Under the pieces are notes generated by a model. It had not been told where the DNA came from. It searched no databases and worked only from the letters and a program-made list of their open reading frames with translations. Made by a program: the position numbers and the translations under genes. Below, piece by piece: positions 28,058 through 38,674 of a stretch of DNA of 64,000 nt (position 1 is the first letter of the stretch; each line of letters opens with the position of its first letter). The DNA is from Caulobacter flavus (GTDB taxonomy: Bacteria; Pseudomonadota; Alphaproteobacteria; Caulobacterales; Caulobacteraceae), in NCBI RefSeq assembly GCF_003722335.1, contig NZ_CP026100.1:1214001-1278000 (forward strand), in the 5' to 3' direction.

Positions 28058-29569
28058 ATGCAGCGACTGTCCGCGTTCGTCCGCCTGATCGGCGCCGGCT
28101 GGCGCCTGGTGCGCGCCGACGCCCTGGTTCCCAAGGAGGTCGAGCCGCTGCTGCCGCCGTCGGCGCGGCTGGCCGGCCGGCTGCTGCGCCTGTTCGCCGG
28201 CGGCAGGACCCGCAAGGGTCGTCCGGGCGAGCGCCTGGCCCGCGCGCTGGAGGGCCTTGGCCCCGTCGCCATCAAGATGGGTCAGTTCCTGTCGACCCGG
28301 GCCGACATCTTCGGCGCGGCCTTCGCCGAGGACCTGTCGCACCTGAAGGACCGCCTGCCCCCGTTCCCGACCGCGATCGCGCGGGCCGAGGTCGAGCGCA
28401 GCCTGCAGCGGCCGATCGAGGAGCTCTACGCCAGCTTCGGCGAGCCGGTGGGCGCGGCCTCCCTGGCCCAGGCCCACGAGGCCGTGCTCCACGACGGCGC
28501 CAAGGTGGCCGTGAAGGTGCTGCGTCCGGGGATCGAGCGCCGCGTCGCCGAGGACAGCGCCACCCTGCGCCTGGCCGCCGACCTCGCCCACCGCCTGGTC
28601 CCCGCCGCCCGCCGCCTGCGCCCGCGCGAGTTCGTCGAGGTGGTGATCCGGGCGCTCGATCTCGAGATGGACCTGCGCTTCGAGGCCGCCGGCTGCGCCG
28701 AGCTGGGCGAGGCCATGGCGCTGGACACCCACATGCGCGCCCCGGCGGTGGTCTGGGACGGCGTCGGCAAGCGCGTGCTGACCCTGGCCTGGGCGCCGGG
28801 CGTGCCGCTGTCGGATCCCAAGGCGCTGGAGCAGGAAGGCCTCGACCGCAAGGCCCTGGCCGACAACGTCACGCGCGGCTTCCTGGCCCAGGCGCTGGAC
28901 CACGGCCTGTTCCACGCCGACCTGCACGAGGGCAACCTGTTCGTCAGCGCCCCGGCGGCCATCACCGCCGTCGACTACGGCATCGTCGGTCGCCTGGGTC
29001 CCGTCGAGCGCAAGTACCTGGCCGAGATCCTCTACGGCTTCCTCAGCCGCGACTACGTGCGCGTGGCCAAGATCCACTTCGACGCTGGCTACGTGCCCGC
29101 CCACCAGGACATGGACGCCTTCGCCCAGGCCCTGCGCGCGGTGGGAGAGCCGGTGTTCGGCCGCGACGCCCGCCAGGTGTCGATGGGCAAGCTGCTGGCC
29201 CAGCTGTTCGAGATCACCGCCCTGTTCGAGATGGCCCTGCGGCCCGAGCTCGTGCTGCTGCAGAAGACCATGGTCACGGTCGAGGGCGTGGCCCGCCGCA
29301 TCGATCCGGCCCACGACCTGTGGGCGGCTTCGGACCCGGTCGTCCGCCGCTGGATCGCCCGCGAGCTGTCGCCGGTGGCCCGGATGAAGGAACTGGCCGA
29401 CGAGGCCCTGCGCGCCCTCAAGGCCATGGCCCGCTATGCCGAGCAGCCGCCGGTCCCCCCGGCGGTGGTGGTCGAGAAGCGCGCCGTGTGGCCGTGGGCC
29501 CTGGCCGGCGCGGCGGCGACCGCCCTGGCGTTCGCCGCTGGATGGGGCGTGGCTCTGCTGCAGGAGTGA
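28058..29569 (+). CDS. ubiB: Atypical kinase/ATPase UbiB (ubiquinone biosynthesis)
   Basis: A 503-residue UbiB/ADCK protein. It has the family-specific KxGQ motif (AIKMGQFLSTRADIF), the alanine-rich loop GAASLAQAHEA, the kinase-like HADLHEGNLF and VDYGIVGRLG, and C-terminal hydrophobic segments (WPWALAGAAATALAFAAGW) for the inner membrane. It is needed for the aerobic hydroxylation steps of ubiquinone synthesis, probably as an ATPase that helps deliver lipid intermediates. The ATG at 28058 directly follows the ubiE stop. A palindromic repeat follows the gene. Confidence 0.95.
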   Translation: MQRLSAFVRLIGAGWRLVRADALVPKEVEPLLPPSARLAGRLLRLFAGGRTRKGRPGERLARALEGLGPVAIKMGQFLSTRADIFGAAFAEDLSHLKDRLPPFPTAIARAEVERSLQRPIEELYASFGEPVGAASLAQAHEAVLHDGAKVAVKVLRPGIERRVAEDSATLRLAADLAHRLVPAARRLRPREFVEVVIRALDLEMDLRFEAAGCAELGEAMALDTHMRAPAVVWDGVGKRVLTLAWAPGVPLSDPKALEQEGLDRKALADNVTRGFLAQALDHGLFHADLHEGNLFVSAPAAITAVDYGIVGRLGPVERKYLAEILYGFLSRDYVRVAKIHFDAGYVPAHQDMDAFAQALRAVGEPVFGRDARQVSMGKLLAQLFEITALFEMALRPELVLLQKTMVTVEGVARRIDPAHDLWAASDPVVRRWIARELSPVARMKELADEALRALKAMARYAEQPPVPPAVVVEKRAVWPWALAGAAATALAFAAGWGVALLQE

Positions 29570-29581
29570 CCCGAAATATCC

Positions 29582-29716
29582 CCTGTCATTCTCGCCCTTG
29601 TGGCGAGAACCCCTGGTTCGGCTGACACGTGAGATGCAAGCGGATCGCCAGCGATCCGCCCCATCCCCACTTGCGGCTGACAGAGGGGTTCCCGCCACAA
29701 GGGCGGGAAAGACGGG
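29582..29716. repeat. Palindromic repeat family A, copy 2
   Basis: Same element as at 22077-22214 and in the same orientation. The outer arms are imperfect here (CATTCTCGCCCTTGTGGCGA facing CGCCACAAGGGCGGGAAAGA). The central stem is GCGGATCGC / GCGATCCGC, different in sequence from copy 1 but still fully paired. It lies between the convergent ubiB and HIT genes. Confidence 0.88.
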
Positions 29717-29730
29717 CGTCAAGGGGGAGG

Positions 29731-32302
<2,572 letters not shown>

Positions 32303-32328
32303 GACCGGTCAAGCAGTCCGATACGGCG

Positions 32329-32360
32329 AAGGGCGGCCCCGAAAGGAGCCGCCCTTTTTG
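32329..32360 (+). terminator. Rho-independent terminator of mdh
   Basis: The nine-base stem AAGGGCGGC / GCCGCCCTT with a CCCGAAAGGA loop is followed by TTTTTG. Confidence 0.92.
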
Positions 32361-32386
32361 TTTGTAAGCCTTGCCGCTTGTATAGC
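32358..32386 (+). promoter_or_regulatory. Possible promoter of the DUF3800 gene
   Basis: TTGTTT (32358-32363), 17 bases, then TATAGC (32381-32386), about 27 bases before the ATG at 32413. It overlaps the T-run of the mdh terminator, so the two signals would share DNA. By eye only. Confidence 0.4.
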
Positions 32387-32412
32387 TCTGGTTGATCGGC
32401 TTTGCTGAAACC

Positions 32413-33324
32413 ATGGGAAATGACCCGCTAGAATACAAATACGTCGCCTACATCGACGAAGCCGGGGATCCTGGCGTCAAGAAGGTGAAACCCATCGACA
32501 AACCGGGCTCCAGCGAATGGCTTATGGTTTCGGCGGTCGTGATGGCAGCTCATCGAGAAGCCGAAGTCGATGGATGGGGCGCGGATCTTCTTACGGCGAT
32601 GGATAGCCGTCAGATGCGCGAGGTGCACTTCGCCAAGCTATCGCCCTATCGCAAGCTGCTAGCGTGCAAACATGTAGCTCGCCTGCCTGTGCGCTGTTTC
32701 GTAGTGGCATCGAACAAGCAGAATATGAAGGGATGGCGAAATCCGTTCGCCGAAAAAATTCCGTCGGACAACTGGTTCTATTGTTGGATGACAAGGCTAC
32801 TGCTTGAGCGTGTTACGCATTGGGTTGAACAGCGCTCGCTTAGAGAGTACGGATCCGTACAAAAAGTAAAGCTCGTCTTCAGTGAGCGAGGAGGCTTATC
32901 GTATGAGCAGCTCAACGCCTATTATCAATGGCTTCGATACAAGGGCGAAAATCAAAAGCTAGCTCTTGGAAATATCGTCTATGAGACGATCGATATGAGG
33001 CTTCTGGAAGTTCACAACCATTCTGGTCACGAGGGCCTAAAGCTTCCTGATATCGTTGCGAGCGCCTTCTTTAAGGCGGCTGACATTCACGATACTCGCG
33101 GTTGCGACCCACAATTTGCCCTAGCGCTTCGCAACCGTATGGCTAGGTGGCCAGATACGACCAGCGGGCAATTTGCTGGCTACGGCGTAAAGCTAATGCC
33201 AAGTCTTGGCCGACTTGTGACCCGAACAGACCCTCAGCAGCTGACCGTCTTTCGGGACTATGGTTATCCAAGACAATGGTGGAGAGATGGTGGTCCCCAG
33301 GCCGTCTTCTCCGCCGCCGAATAG
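32413..33324 (+). CDS. DUF3800 domain protein, probably horizontally acquired
   Basis: A 303-residue protein. The ATG at 32413 is preferred to a TTG at 32392. The DUF3800 signature is clear: KYVAYIDEAGDPG near the N-terminus and GLKLPDIVASAFFKAADI near residue 225, matching the conserved DEAG and LADxxA-type motifs. From memory the family is thought to adopt an RNase H-like nuclease fold and often occurs in mobile or defence regions; its activity is unproven. GC content is visibly lower (about 50%) than the neighbours, with A/T-ending codons, which marks it as a recent insertion between mdh and the CBS gene. It stands alone, with hairpins after it. Confidence 0.85.
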   Translation: MGNDPLEYKYVAYIDEAGDPGVKKVKPIDKPGSSEWLMVSAVVMAAHREAEVDGWGADLLTAMDSRQMREVHFAKLSPYRKLLACKHVARLPVRCFVVASNKQNMKGWRNPFAEKIPSDNWFYCWMTRLLLERVTHWVEQRSLREYGSVQKVKLVFSERGGLSYEQLNAYYQWLRYKGENQKLALGNIVYETIDMRLLEVHNHSGHEGLKLPDIVASAFFKAADIHDTRGCDPQFALALRNRMARWPDTTSGQFAGYGVKLMPSLGRLVTRTDPQQLTVFRDYGYPRQWWRDGGPQAVFSAAE

Positions 33325-33402
33325 CTCAAACCAACGTTGAACGTGCCGCACGGACGCAACGGGGATCAAACCCATTGCCCGACCTGAGAACCTGTAAATG
33401 TT

Positions 33403-33439
33403 CTCAAGAAATTCGACTTAAGTCAATGAATTTCTTGAG
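33403..33439 (+). repeat. AT-rich perfect inverted repeat after the DUF3800 gene
   Basis: CTCAAGAAATTC and GAATTTCTTGAG, 12 bases each with a 13-base loop, form a perfect hairpin with low GC, unlike the rest of the window. It lies 78 bases after the DUF3800 stop and just before a terminator, so it may be a transcript 3' structure or the edge of the inserted segment. Confidence 0.7.
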
Positions 33440-33448
33440 GAAGTGCGA

Positions 33449-33480
33449 TTGAGTCTGGTTAGACTCAAGTTGTTGTTTTT
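33449..33480 (+). terminator. Terminator ending the DUF3800 islet
   Basis: TTGAGTCT / AGACTCAA with a GGTT loop is followed by GTTGTTGTTTTT. Both arms contain a GANTC site (33451-33455 and 33462-33466). Confidence 0.8.
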
Positions 33481-33507
33481 GTTGAACTGCTGACGTAAAA
33501 CAACCAA

Positions 33508-33939
33508 TCAGTGCGCCGCCTCGCCGGGCTCCTGCGAGATCTCCTCAAGCGTCTTGCCGACCTGCTTGGCGCCGTAGTCCTTGGCCACGTCGCCCAGCGA
33601 CAGGATGCCGGTCAGATTACCGGCCTCGTTGAGCACCACCAGGCGGCGGACCTGGTTGTTGGCCATCTTGGCGGTGGCGTCGGCCAGGACATCGTCCTCC
33701 TTGACCGACAGAACCTCGCCGTCGCTCATCACTTCCGACACCGGGGCGTCGAAGCTGCGGCCCTCGGCGACCACGCGCAGGACGATGTCGCGGTCGGTGA
33801 CCAGGCCCAGCACCTTGCCGTTGTCGACCACCGGCACCACGCCGCTGTCGACCTTGGCCATCACCTCGGCGACCTTGCGGATGCTGTCGCCGGGGCGGGC
33901 GACCGAGACCTGGCTGGTCATGGCGTCGCTGACTTTCAT
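33508..33939 (-). CDS. CBS-pair domain protein
   Basis: A 143-residue protein made almost only of two CBS motifs: MKVSDAMTSQVSVARPGDSI ... GVVPVVDNGKVLGLVTDRDI and VSEVMSDGEVLSVKEDD ... RLVVLNEAGNLTGILSLGD. Such stand-alone pairs bind adenine nucleotides and act as cytoplasmic energy sensors, with unknown partners. It is on the minus strand facing the DUF3800 gene. GGAGGAAGACCC precedes the ATG. Confidence 0.92.
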   Translation of the reverse strand: MKVSDAMTSQVSVARPGDSIRKVAEVMAKVDSGVVPVVDNGKVLGLVTDRDIVLRVVAEGRSFDAPVSEVMSDGEVLSVKEDDVLADATAKMANNQVRRLVVLNEAGNLTGILSLGDVAKDYGAKQVGKTLEEISQEPGEAAH

Positions 33940-34020
33940 GGGTCTTCCTCCTTCAAGGGGGAGTGGAATTGGACCCGGTCAAAACCCGCCAAGGCCGGCT
34001 GGTGTTCCGCCAAAGGTTGG

Positions 34021-34137
34021 TGCGTCCTTCGAGGCCCGCTGCGTGGGCGCCTCAGGATGAGGACTTCGGTGCGCTCACTTCCTCATCCTGAGGTGTGAGC
34101 CCCGGGCCTTGGGCCGGGGCGAGCCTCGAAGGACGCA
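34021..34137. repeat. Palindromic repeat family B, copy 1
   Basis: Outer arms TGCGTCCTTCGAGGC / GCCTCGAAGGACGCA (15 bases, perfect) enclose a second stem CCTCAGGATGAGGA / TCCTCATCCTGAGG. It occupies the gap between the CBS gene and the QorB-like gene. A second copy is at 59683-59785 between holA and murJ. Confidence 0.9.
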
Positions 34138-34145
34138 AGGCCTCG

Positions 34146-35036
34146 TCAGCCCAGGGCGGCCTTGTTCGCCGCCAGGAAGGCCGCGACGGTGGTCGGGGCC
34201 TTGCCCGTCAGGCGTTCGACCGTGTCGGTGATCACCGCGTGGCGGCCCTCGGCGGCGTCATGGTCGAAGGTCGCCAGCAGCTCCACATAGGGCGGCGGCA
34301 GGCCAGCGCCGGCCAGGCCCGCGCGCAGGGCCTCCAGCGGGATGGCCTGGTGCGTCACCGGCTTGCCCGAGAGCTGCGCCAGCAGGTCCGCGACCGTATC
34401 CTGGGTGATCGCCTCGGGACCAGAGACCTCGAGGATCTGGCGGCCTTCCGCGCCCAGCAGGGCGGCGGCGTCGGCGCGGGCGCAGTCCTCGCGCGTCACA
34501 TAGGCGCGGCCCTTGTCGGCCGTGGCGGTGTAGAGCGTCCCGCTCGCCAGGGCCTGGCCCGCGCCCATCAGGATCACCTCGGCATAGAGGTTGTGGCGCA
34601 GGATGGTCCAGGTCAGCGACGGCTCGGCGAAGATCGCCGCCTCGGTCCAGAAGTGGTCGTCCAGCCCTTGCGCCTGCGGCCGCACGCCCGGGGCCGAGGT
34701 GTAGGCCACGTGCCTGACGCCGGCCTTGGCGGCCGCGGCGACGGCGGCGCGGTGCTGGGCGATGCGGCGGCCGGGCTTGTCCAGGGCGTCGGTGCTGACC
34801 AGCAGCAGGCGGTCGACGCCGGCGAAGGCGGCGTCCAGCGAGGCGGGGTCGTCGAAGTCGGCGGCGCGCACCTCCACGCCCCGGGCGGCCAGGTCGGCCA
34901 GCTTGGCCGGGTCGCGGGTCGTGGCGATCACGTGCGGCGCGCCGGCCTCCAGCAGCAGCTCGACCACGCGGCGGCCCAGCTGGCCTCCGGCGCCGGTCAC
35001 CAGCAGGCGGTCGTTGAGAAAGGGGTGAGCGGTCAT
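34146..35036 (-). CDS. NAD(P)H-binding SDR-type quinone oxidoreductase (QorB/YtfG-like)
   Basis: A 296-residue atypical short-chain dehydrogenase of the NmrA group. The Rossmann motif is VTGAGGQLGRRVVELLLEAG, followed by VEVRAADFDDPASLDAAFAGVDRLLLVS and HVAYTSAPG. It resembles E. coli QorB (YtfG), an NADPH-dependent quinone reductase. It is divergent from an HxlR regulator across a 54-base gap containing a perfect operator-like palindrome, the same arrangement as ytfG/ytfH, so it is probably repressed by that regulator until quinones or electrophiles appear. Confidence 0.82.
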   Translation of the reverse strand: MTAHPFLNDRLLVTGAGGQLGRRVVELLLEAGAPHVIATTRDPAKLADLAARGVEVRAADFDDPASLDAAFAGVDRLLLVSTDALDKPGRRIAQHRAAVAAAAKAGVRHVAYTSAPGVRPQAQGLDDHFWTEAAIFAEPSLTWTILRHNLYAEVILMGAGQALASGTLYTATADKGRAYVTREDCARADAAALLGAEGRQILEVSGPEAITQDTVADLLAQLSGKPVTHQAIPLEALRAGLAGAGLPPPYVELLATFDHDAAEGRHAVITDTVERLTGKAPTTVAAFLAANKAALG

Positions 35037-35051
35037 CGAAGGCGTCCTTTG

Positions 35052-35072
35052 CTGGTCTCTTTTCGAGACCAG
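35052..35072. promoter_or_regulatory. Operator-like palindrome between qorB-like and hxlR-type genes
   Basis: CTGGTCTC / GAGACCAG, eight bases each with a five-base spacer (TTTTC), is centred in the 54-base divergent gap. It is the likely binding site of the HxlR regulator controlling both genes. Confidence 0.75.
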
Positions 35073-35090
35073 GTGTAGATGTGAGAGCGC

Positions 35091-35567
35091 ATGCGCGCCG
35101 TAAAGACGGCAGTTTTTCGGGAGATAGGCACCTTGAAGGAACCACCCGCCCCGACGCCGGAAGCCCTTTCGCCTGAGGCCATGTGCGAGGCGATGGACGG
35201 CTGGCGCGACCAGGGCTTCACGAGCGCTGATTGCCCGGTGCGCGACGTCGTCGACCACCTGGGCGACAAGTGGAGCACGCTGATCCTGTCGCTGCTGTTC
35301 ATCGGCTCCAAGCGGTTCGGGGTCCTGCGTCGATCCGTGCCCGACATCTCTCAGCGCATGCTGACCCAGACCCTGCGCGATCTTCAGCGCGACGGTCTGA
35401 TCGAGCGCCAGGTGTTCCCCACCAAGCCGCCGAGCGTCGAATACAGCCTCTCGCCGCTGGGGATGTCGCTGCAGGGGCCGCTCAACGCCCTGATCGCCTG
35501 GGCGGTCGACCACCACGGCGCCATCCGCGCCGCGCGGGCCGCCTACGACCAGGCCGACGCGGCCTGA
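35091..35567 (+). CDS. HxlR family transcriptional regulator
   Basis: A 158-residue winged-helix protein: [51 protein letters not shown] and the wing VEYSLSPLG. The cysteine just before PVRDVV is the position used for thiol-based sensing of quinones or aldehydes in relatives such as YodB and HypR. The start may be further in, since the first 30 or so residues are not typical; an internal TTG lies near 35132. Divergent from the quinone reductase-like gene it probably controls. Confidence 0.88.
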   Translation: MRAVKTAVFREIGTLKEPPAPTPEALSPEAMCEAMDGWRDQGFTSADCPVRDVVDHLGDKWSTLILSLLFIGSKRFGVLRRSVPDISQRMLTQTLRDLQRDGLIERQVFPTKPPSVEYSLSPLGMSLQGPLNALIAWAVDHHGAIRAARAAYDQADAA

Positions 35568-35571
35568 GAGA

Positions 35572-35657
35572 TCCTCCCCCTCTGGGGGAGCTGTCGCGGA
35601 GCGACTGAGGGGGCCGCGCAGCGGACCAACCAACTTCCCATAGCGGGAGGTTCCCCA
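35572..35657. repeat. GC-rich palindromic repeat (CTCCCCCTCTGGGGGAG type)
   Basis: CTCCCCC and GGGGGAG flank TCT, followed by GCTGTCGCGGAGCGACTGAG and a downstream GGGAGGTTCCCC. From memory, near-identical units recur in Caulobacter genomes. A shorter relative, GAACCTCCCC/GGGGAGGTTC, is at 52857-52880. It fills most of the gap between the HxlR and DUF1993 genes. Confidence 0.65.
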
Positions 35658-35723
35658 GAACCAGGGCTGCGCTTGTCGCCAAACCGCCCTACATCCCGCC
35701 CGAGCAGTCCAACCGGAGCCCCC

Positions 35724-36230
35724 ATGACCATTACCGCCCACCGCGTCAGCGTCCCCGTCTTCGTCCAGGGCCTGAAGGGCCTGTCGGGCGTGCTGGCCAA
35801 GGCCGCCGCCCACGTCGAGGAACGCAAGCTCGACCCCGAGGCCCTGCTGAAGGCGCGGCTCTATCCCGACATGTTCCCGCTGATCCGCCAGGTGCAGATC
35901 GCCACCGACTTCGCCAAGGGCGCCAGCGCCCGCCTGGCCGGGGTCGAGGTTCCCGCCTGGGACGACACCGAGACCAGCTTCGCCGACCTGTCGGCCCGCG
36001 TGGCCCGCGCCATCGCCTATGTCGAGGGCCTGGACCCGGCCGCCTTCGACGGCGCCGAGGACCGCACCGTCGCCCTGACCCGTCGCGGCGAGACCACCGA
36101 GCACAACGCCCTCGACTACCTGACCGGCCAGGCCCTGCCGAACTTCTACTTCCACCTGGCCACCGCCTACGCGATCCTGCGCGAAAACGGCGTGGTTCTG
36201 GGCAAGCGCGACTTCCTCGGTACGGCCTGA
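35724..36230 (+). CDS. DUF1993 family protein
   Basis: A 168-residue protein. The ATG at 35724 with GGAG upstream is chosen. Recognisable DUF1993 segments are LKARLYPDMFPLIRQVQIATDFAKG and LPNFYFHLATAYAILRENGV. The family is predicted to form a DinB-like four-helix bundle and its biochemical role is unknown. It stands alone after the palindromic repeat and is followed by an 11-base hairpin. Confidence 0.88.
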   Translation: MTITAHRVSVPVFVQGLKGLSGVLAKAAAHVEERKLDPEALLKARLYPDMFPLIRQVQIATDFAKGASARLAGVEVPAWDDTETSFADLSARVARAIAYVEGLDPAAFDGAEDRTVALTRRGETTEHNALDYLTGQALPNFYFHLATAYAILRENGVVLGKRDFLGTA

Positions 36231-36238
36231 TCCGAGAC

Positions 36239-36267
36239 GGTCCTCGCCCCATCGAAGGGCGAGGACC
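36239..36267. terminator. Hairpin between DUF1993 gene and the 34-residue ORF
   Basis: GGTCCTCGCCC / GGGCGAGGACC (11 bases, perfect) with a CATCGAA loop lies nine bases after one gene and 17 bases beyond the convergent small ORF, so it may serve both. There is no T-run. Confidence 0.55.
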
Positions 36268-36283
36268 ACGCACAAAGCTCAAG

Positions 36284-36388
36284 TCACGGCCGCCGCCGGA
36301 ACGCCCACACCAGGCCGGCCAGAGCGGTGACCACGCCCGCTGCCGCCGACAACACGACCGCCAACTCCTTCAGTACCTCCGGTTCCAT
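36284..36388 (-). CDS. 34-residue single-pass membrane peptide (candidate small gene)
   Basis: The frame opens MEPEVLKELAVVLSAAAGVV and ends in a basic AFRRRP tail after one hydrophobic helix, so it would sit in the inner membrane. GGTGGAG lies two bases before the ATG. It lies downstream of the alkyltransferase fusion gene, same strand, after 108 bases. That gap carries two GANTC sites (36435-36439 and 36451-36455), which hints at a cell-cycle-controlled promoter. No family is recognised. Support is the ribosome site, the amphipathic-free TM profile and the terminator hairpin. Confidence 0.5.
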   Translation of the reverse strand: MEPEVLKELAVVLSAAAGVVTALAGLVWAFRRRP

Positions 36389-36496
36389 CGCTCCACCCGT
36401 TACTCGACCCCGCATCGCGGTTACGGGTCAGGATGACTCGCTCCGACGTCGAGTCCGGACGTATGTTCTCTTTTTGTTCTCATCCAGCATACGAAT

Positions 36497-37387
36497 TCAC
36501 GCCACCTCGCGTCTCGCCACCGCCTCCAGGCCCAGGATCGCGGCCTTGCGCGCCAGGCCCCAGTGATAGCCGGTCAGCCGGCCGTCCTTGGCGATGGCCC
36601 TGTGGCAGGGGATCAGCAGCGAGATCGGGTTGGCGCCGATGGCCCCGCCGGTGGCCTGGAACGCCTTGGGCTTGCCGGCCCAGGCGGCGACCTGGCCGTA
36701 GGTGGCCGTTCCGCCGGCCGGGATGCGCAGGAGGGCCTTCCACACCTGCACCTGGTAGGGCGAGCCGATCAGCACCACGGGCAGGGGGCCCTCGCCGGCG
36801 CAGAACGCCTTCAGGGCCATGTCGCGTGCGGCCAAGTCGTCGCGCACCCAGTCCGCGCCCGGCCAGCGACGGTGCATGTCGGCGAAGCTGAAGTCGTCGT
36901 CGCCGTCGGAGAAGGCCAGGCCGGCCAGGCCGCGCTCGGCCAGCACGAACAGGCCGCGCCCGAACGGGGTGGGGGCCCAGCCCCAGCGCAGGGTCATGCC
37001 GGCCCCGCGCCGGCGCACGTCGCCCGGGGTGGCCGCCTCCTGGGCGATGAACAGGTCGTGCAGCCGCGAGGGCCCCGACAGGCCCGCGTCGTAGGCCGCG
37101 TCCAGCACGCTGGCCCCGGCCTCCAGCGAACGGCGGGCCTCGGCGTGGGCGATGGCGGCCACGAAGGTCTTGGGGCTCACCCCCGCCCAGCGGGTGAAGA
37201 TCCGCTGGAAGTGGAACGGCGACAGGCCCACGGCGTCGGCGGCCTCGTCCAGCGACGGCCGGTCCATCCAGCGCTGGGCCAGCCAGTCGAGGGCCGTGGC
37301 CATGCGGTGGTAGTCGGCCGATCGCTCGGCCAGCCGCGCGAGGGTTTCGGCTGCGGAAGGTTCGGATTGGACGAGGTCGAGAGCCAT
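36497..37387 (-). CDS. AraC domain - O6-alkylguanine-DNA alkyltransferase fusion (Ada-like, no N-Ada domain)
   Basis: A 296-residue protein. Residues 25-125 are an AraC-type helix-turn-helix (SLDEAADAVGLSPFHFQRIFTRW). The C-terminal part is an alkyltransferase with YQVQVWKALLRIPAGGTATYG and the active site IPCHRAI. The methylphosphotriester-accepting cysteine domain that starts E. coli Ada is missing, so activation by phosphotriester methylation is not possible in the usual way. It should repair O6-alkylguanine and may still bind DNA through the AraC part. It is divergent from nothing close; DUF2244 follows upstream in the same direction. Confidence 0.9.
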   Translation of the reverse strand: MALDLVQSEPSAAETLARLAERSADYHRMATALDWLAQRWMDRPSLDEAADAVGLSPFHFQRIFTRWAGVSPKTFVAAIAHAEARRSLEAGASVLDAAYDAGLSGPSRLHDLFIAQEAATPGDVRRRGAGMTLRWGWAPTPFGRGLFVLAERGLAGLAFSDGDDDFSFADMHRRWPGADWVRDDLAARDMALKAFCAGEGPLPVVLIGSPYQVQVWKALLRIPAGGTATYGQVAAWAGKPKAFQATGGAIGANPISLLIPCHRAIAKDGRLTGYHWGLARKAAILGLEAVARREVA

Positions 37388-37440
37388 CGCCGCACTCTAA
37401 CCCCGCCGGAGGGAGGCGTCCGCCCGGTTCTTGCGCCCGT

Positions 37441-37917
37441 TCAGGCGTACCGTTCGGCCCGCGCGGCTCTGATCGCGGCCTCCAGCGCGCGGGCGAAGGC
37501 CGTCCGCTCGTCGGGGCTCAGCGCCCGGGCCAGGGTCACGCGGCGGCGCGACATGAACAGGCGCACACGGCTCTCGTGCTCGCCGGGCTGATCCAGGTCG
37601 ACGCGGGTGAAGGCCGTCGGCGAGGTCCAGACCACCTTGGCCCCTTTCTCGTCCTCGCGGCTGACGGTGATCGCCTCGGCGGTGACCCGCACGCGCTCCG
37701 AGCGCGACAGGGCGCGGTTGCTGGCGCGCAGGGCCAGCCACAGGGCCAGGACGTCCAGTCCCAGGAACGGCAGCACCGGCGGCGCGCCGACCACCAGCAG
37801 GAACGCCGCCACCATCAGGTTGAAGGCGATCGCCACGCCCAGCACCATGGCCATGCCGGCGCGGCTCAGCGACCGGTTGGGGCGGATCACGGCGTCCATG
37901 TACAGCGCGTCGGCCAT
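37441..37917 (-). CDS. DUF2244 inner-membrane protein
   Basis: A 158-residue protein with two membrane helices near the N-terminus (MAMVLGVAIAFNLMVAAFLL and VLPFLGLDVLALWLAL), then a soluble domain with VRVTAEAITVSRED and SRRRVTLARALSPDER. This is the layout of DUF2244, a family of unknown function common in alphaproteobacteria. It is divergent from nth over 65 bases, an association I recall from related genomes. Confidence 0.82.
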   Translation of the reverse strand: MADALYMDAVIRPNRSLSRAGMAMVLGVAIAFNLMVAAFLLVVGAPPVLPFLGLDVLALWLALRASNRALSRSERVRVTAEAITVSREDEKGAKVVWTSPTAFTRVDLDQPGEHESRVRLFMSRRRVTLARALSPDERTAFARALEAAIRAARAERYA

Positions 37918-37982
37918 CTCGATGGTCTACGCTCCTCGCGCCGCCTTGGCGAGGCGACCGCATCACGGCATGGTCGCCGCCG

Positions 37983-38669
37983 ATGGCCGCCAGCAAATCC
38001 CTCGTCAAGAGACGCCCCGCCGGCAAGCGGATCACCGCCGCCGAGCGCGTGCGCGTGCGCATTCTGTTCGAGCGCTTCGAGAGCCTCGAGCTGCGCCCCA
38101 AGACCGAGCTGAACTATTCCAACCCCTATGAGCTGGTCACGGCCGTGGCCCTGTCGGCCCAGGCCACCGACGTGCAGGTCAACAAGGCCACCGGCCCGCT
38201 GTTCCAGGTCGCCGACAGCGCCGAAAAGATGCTGGAACTGGGGGAGGAGGGGCTGATCAAGTACATCGCCTCGATCGGCCTCTTCCGCACCAAGGCCAAG
38301 AACGTCATCGCCTCGGCCCATATCCTGGTGAACCAGCACGGCGGGCAGGTGCCGCTGAACCGCAAGGACCTCGAGGCCCTGCCGGGCGTGGGTCGCAAGA
38401 CCGCCAGCGTGGTGCTGAACGAGCTCGACATCGAGCCGGCCATCGCCGTCGACACCCACGTCTTCCGCGTCTCGCACCGGCTGAAGCTGTCGGCCGGCAA
38501 GACGCCCGACGCGGTCGAGGACGATCTGATGCGGATCGTGCCCGGTCCCTACCAGACCCGGGCCCACCACTGGCTGATCCTGCACGGCCGCTATGTCTGC
38601 GTGGCCCGCCGGCCCAAGTGCGAGATCTGCAAGATCGCCGACCTCTGCCCGTCGCTGGGGCTGTTCTAG
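37983..38669 (+). CDS. nth: Endonuclease III (DNA glycosylase/AP lyase)
   Basis: A 228-residue helix-hairpin-helix enzyme. The HhH LEALPGVGRKTASVVL contains the catalytic lysine, AVDTHVFRVSHRL the catalytic aspartate, and the C-terminal CX6CX2CX5C (CVARRPKCEICKIADLC) holds a 4Fe-4S cluster. It removes oxidised pyrimidines. The start at 37983 gives the normal length. It converges with the MFS transporter gene. Confidence 0.96.
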   Translation: MAASKSLVKRRPAGKRITAAERVRVRILFERFESLELRPKTELNYSNPYELVTAVALSAQATDVQVNKATGPLFQVADSAEKMLELGEEGLIKYIASIGLFRTKAKNVIASAHILVNQHGGQVPLNRKDLEALPGVGRKTASVVLNELDIEPAIAVDTHVFRVSHRLKLSAGKTPDAVEDDLMRIVPGPYQTRAHHWLILHGRYVCVARRPKCEICKIADLCPSLGLF

Positions 38670-38674
38670 AGCCT

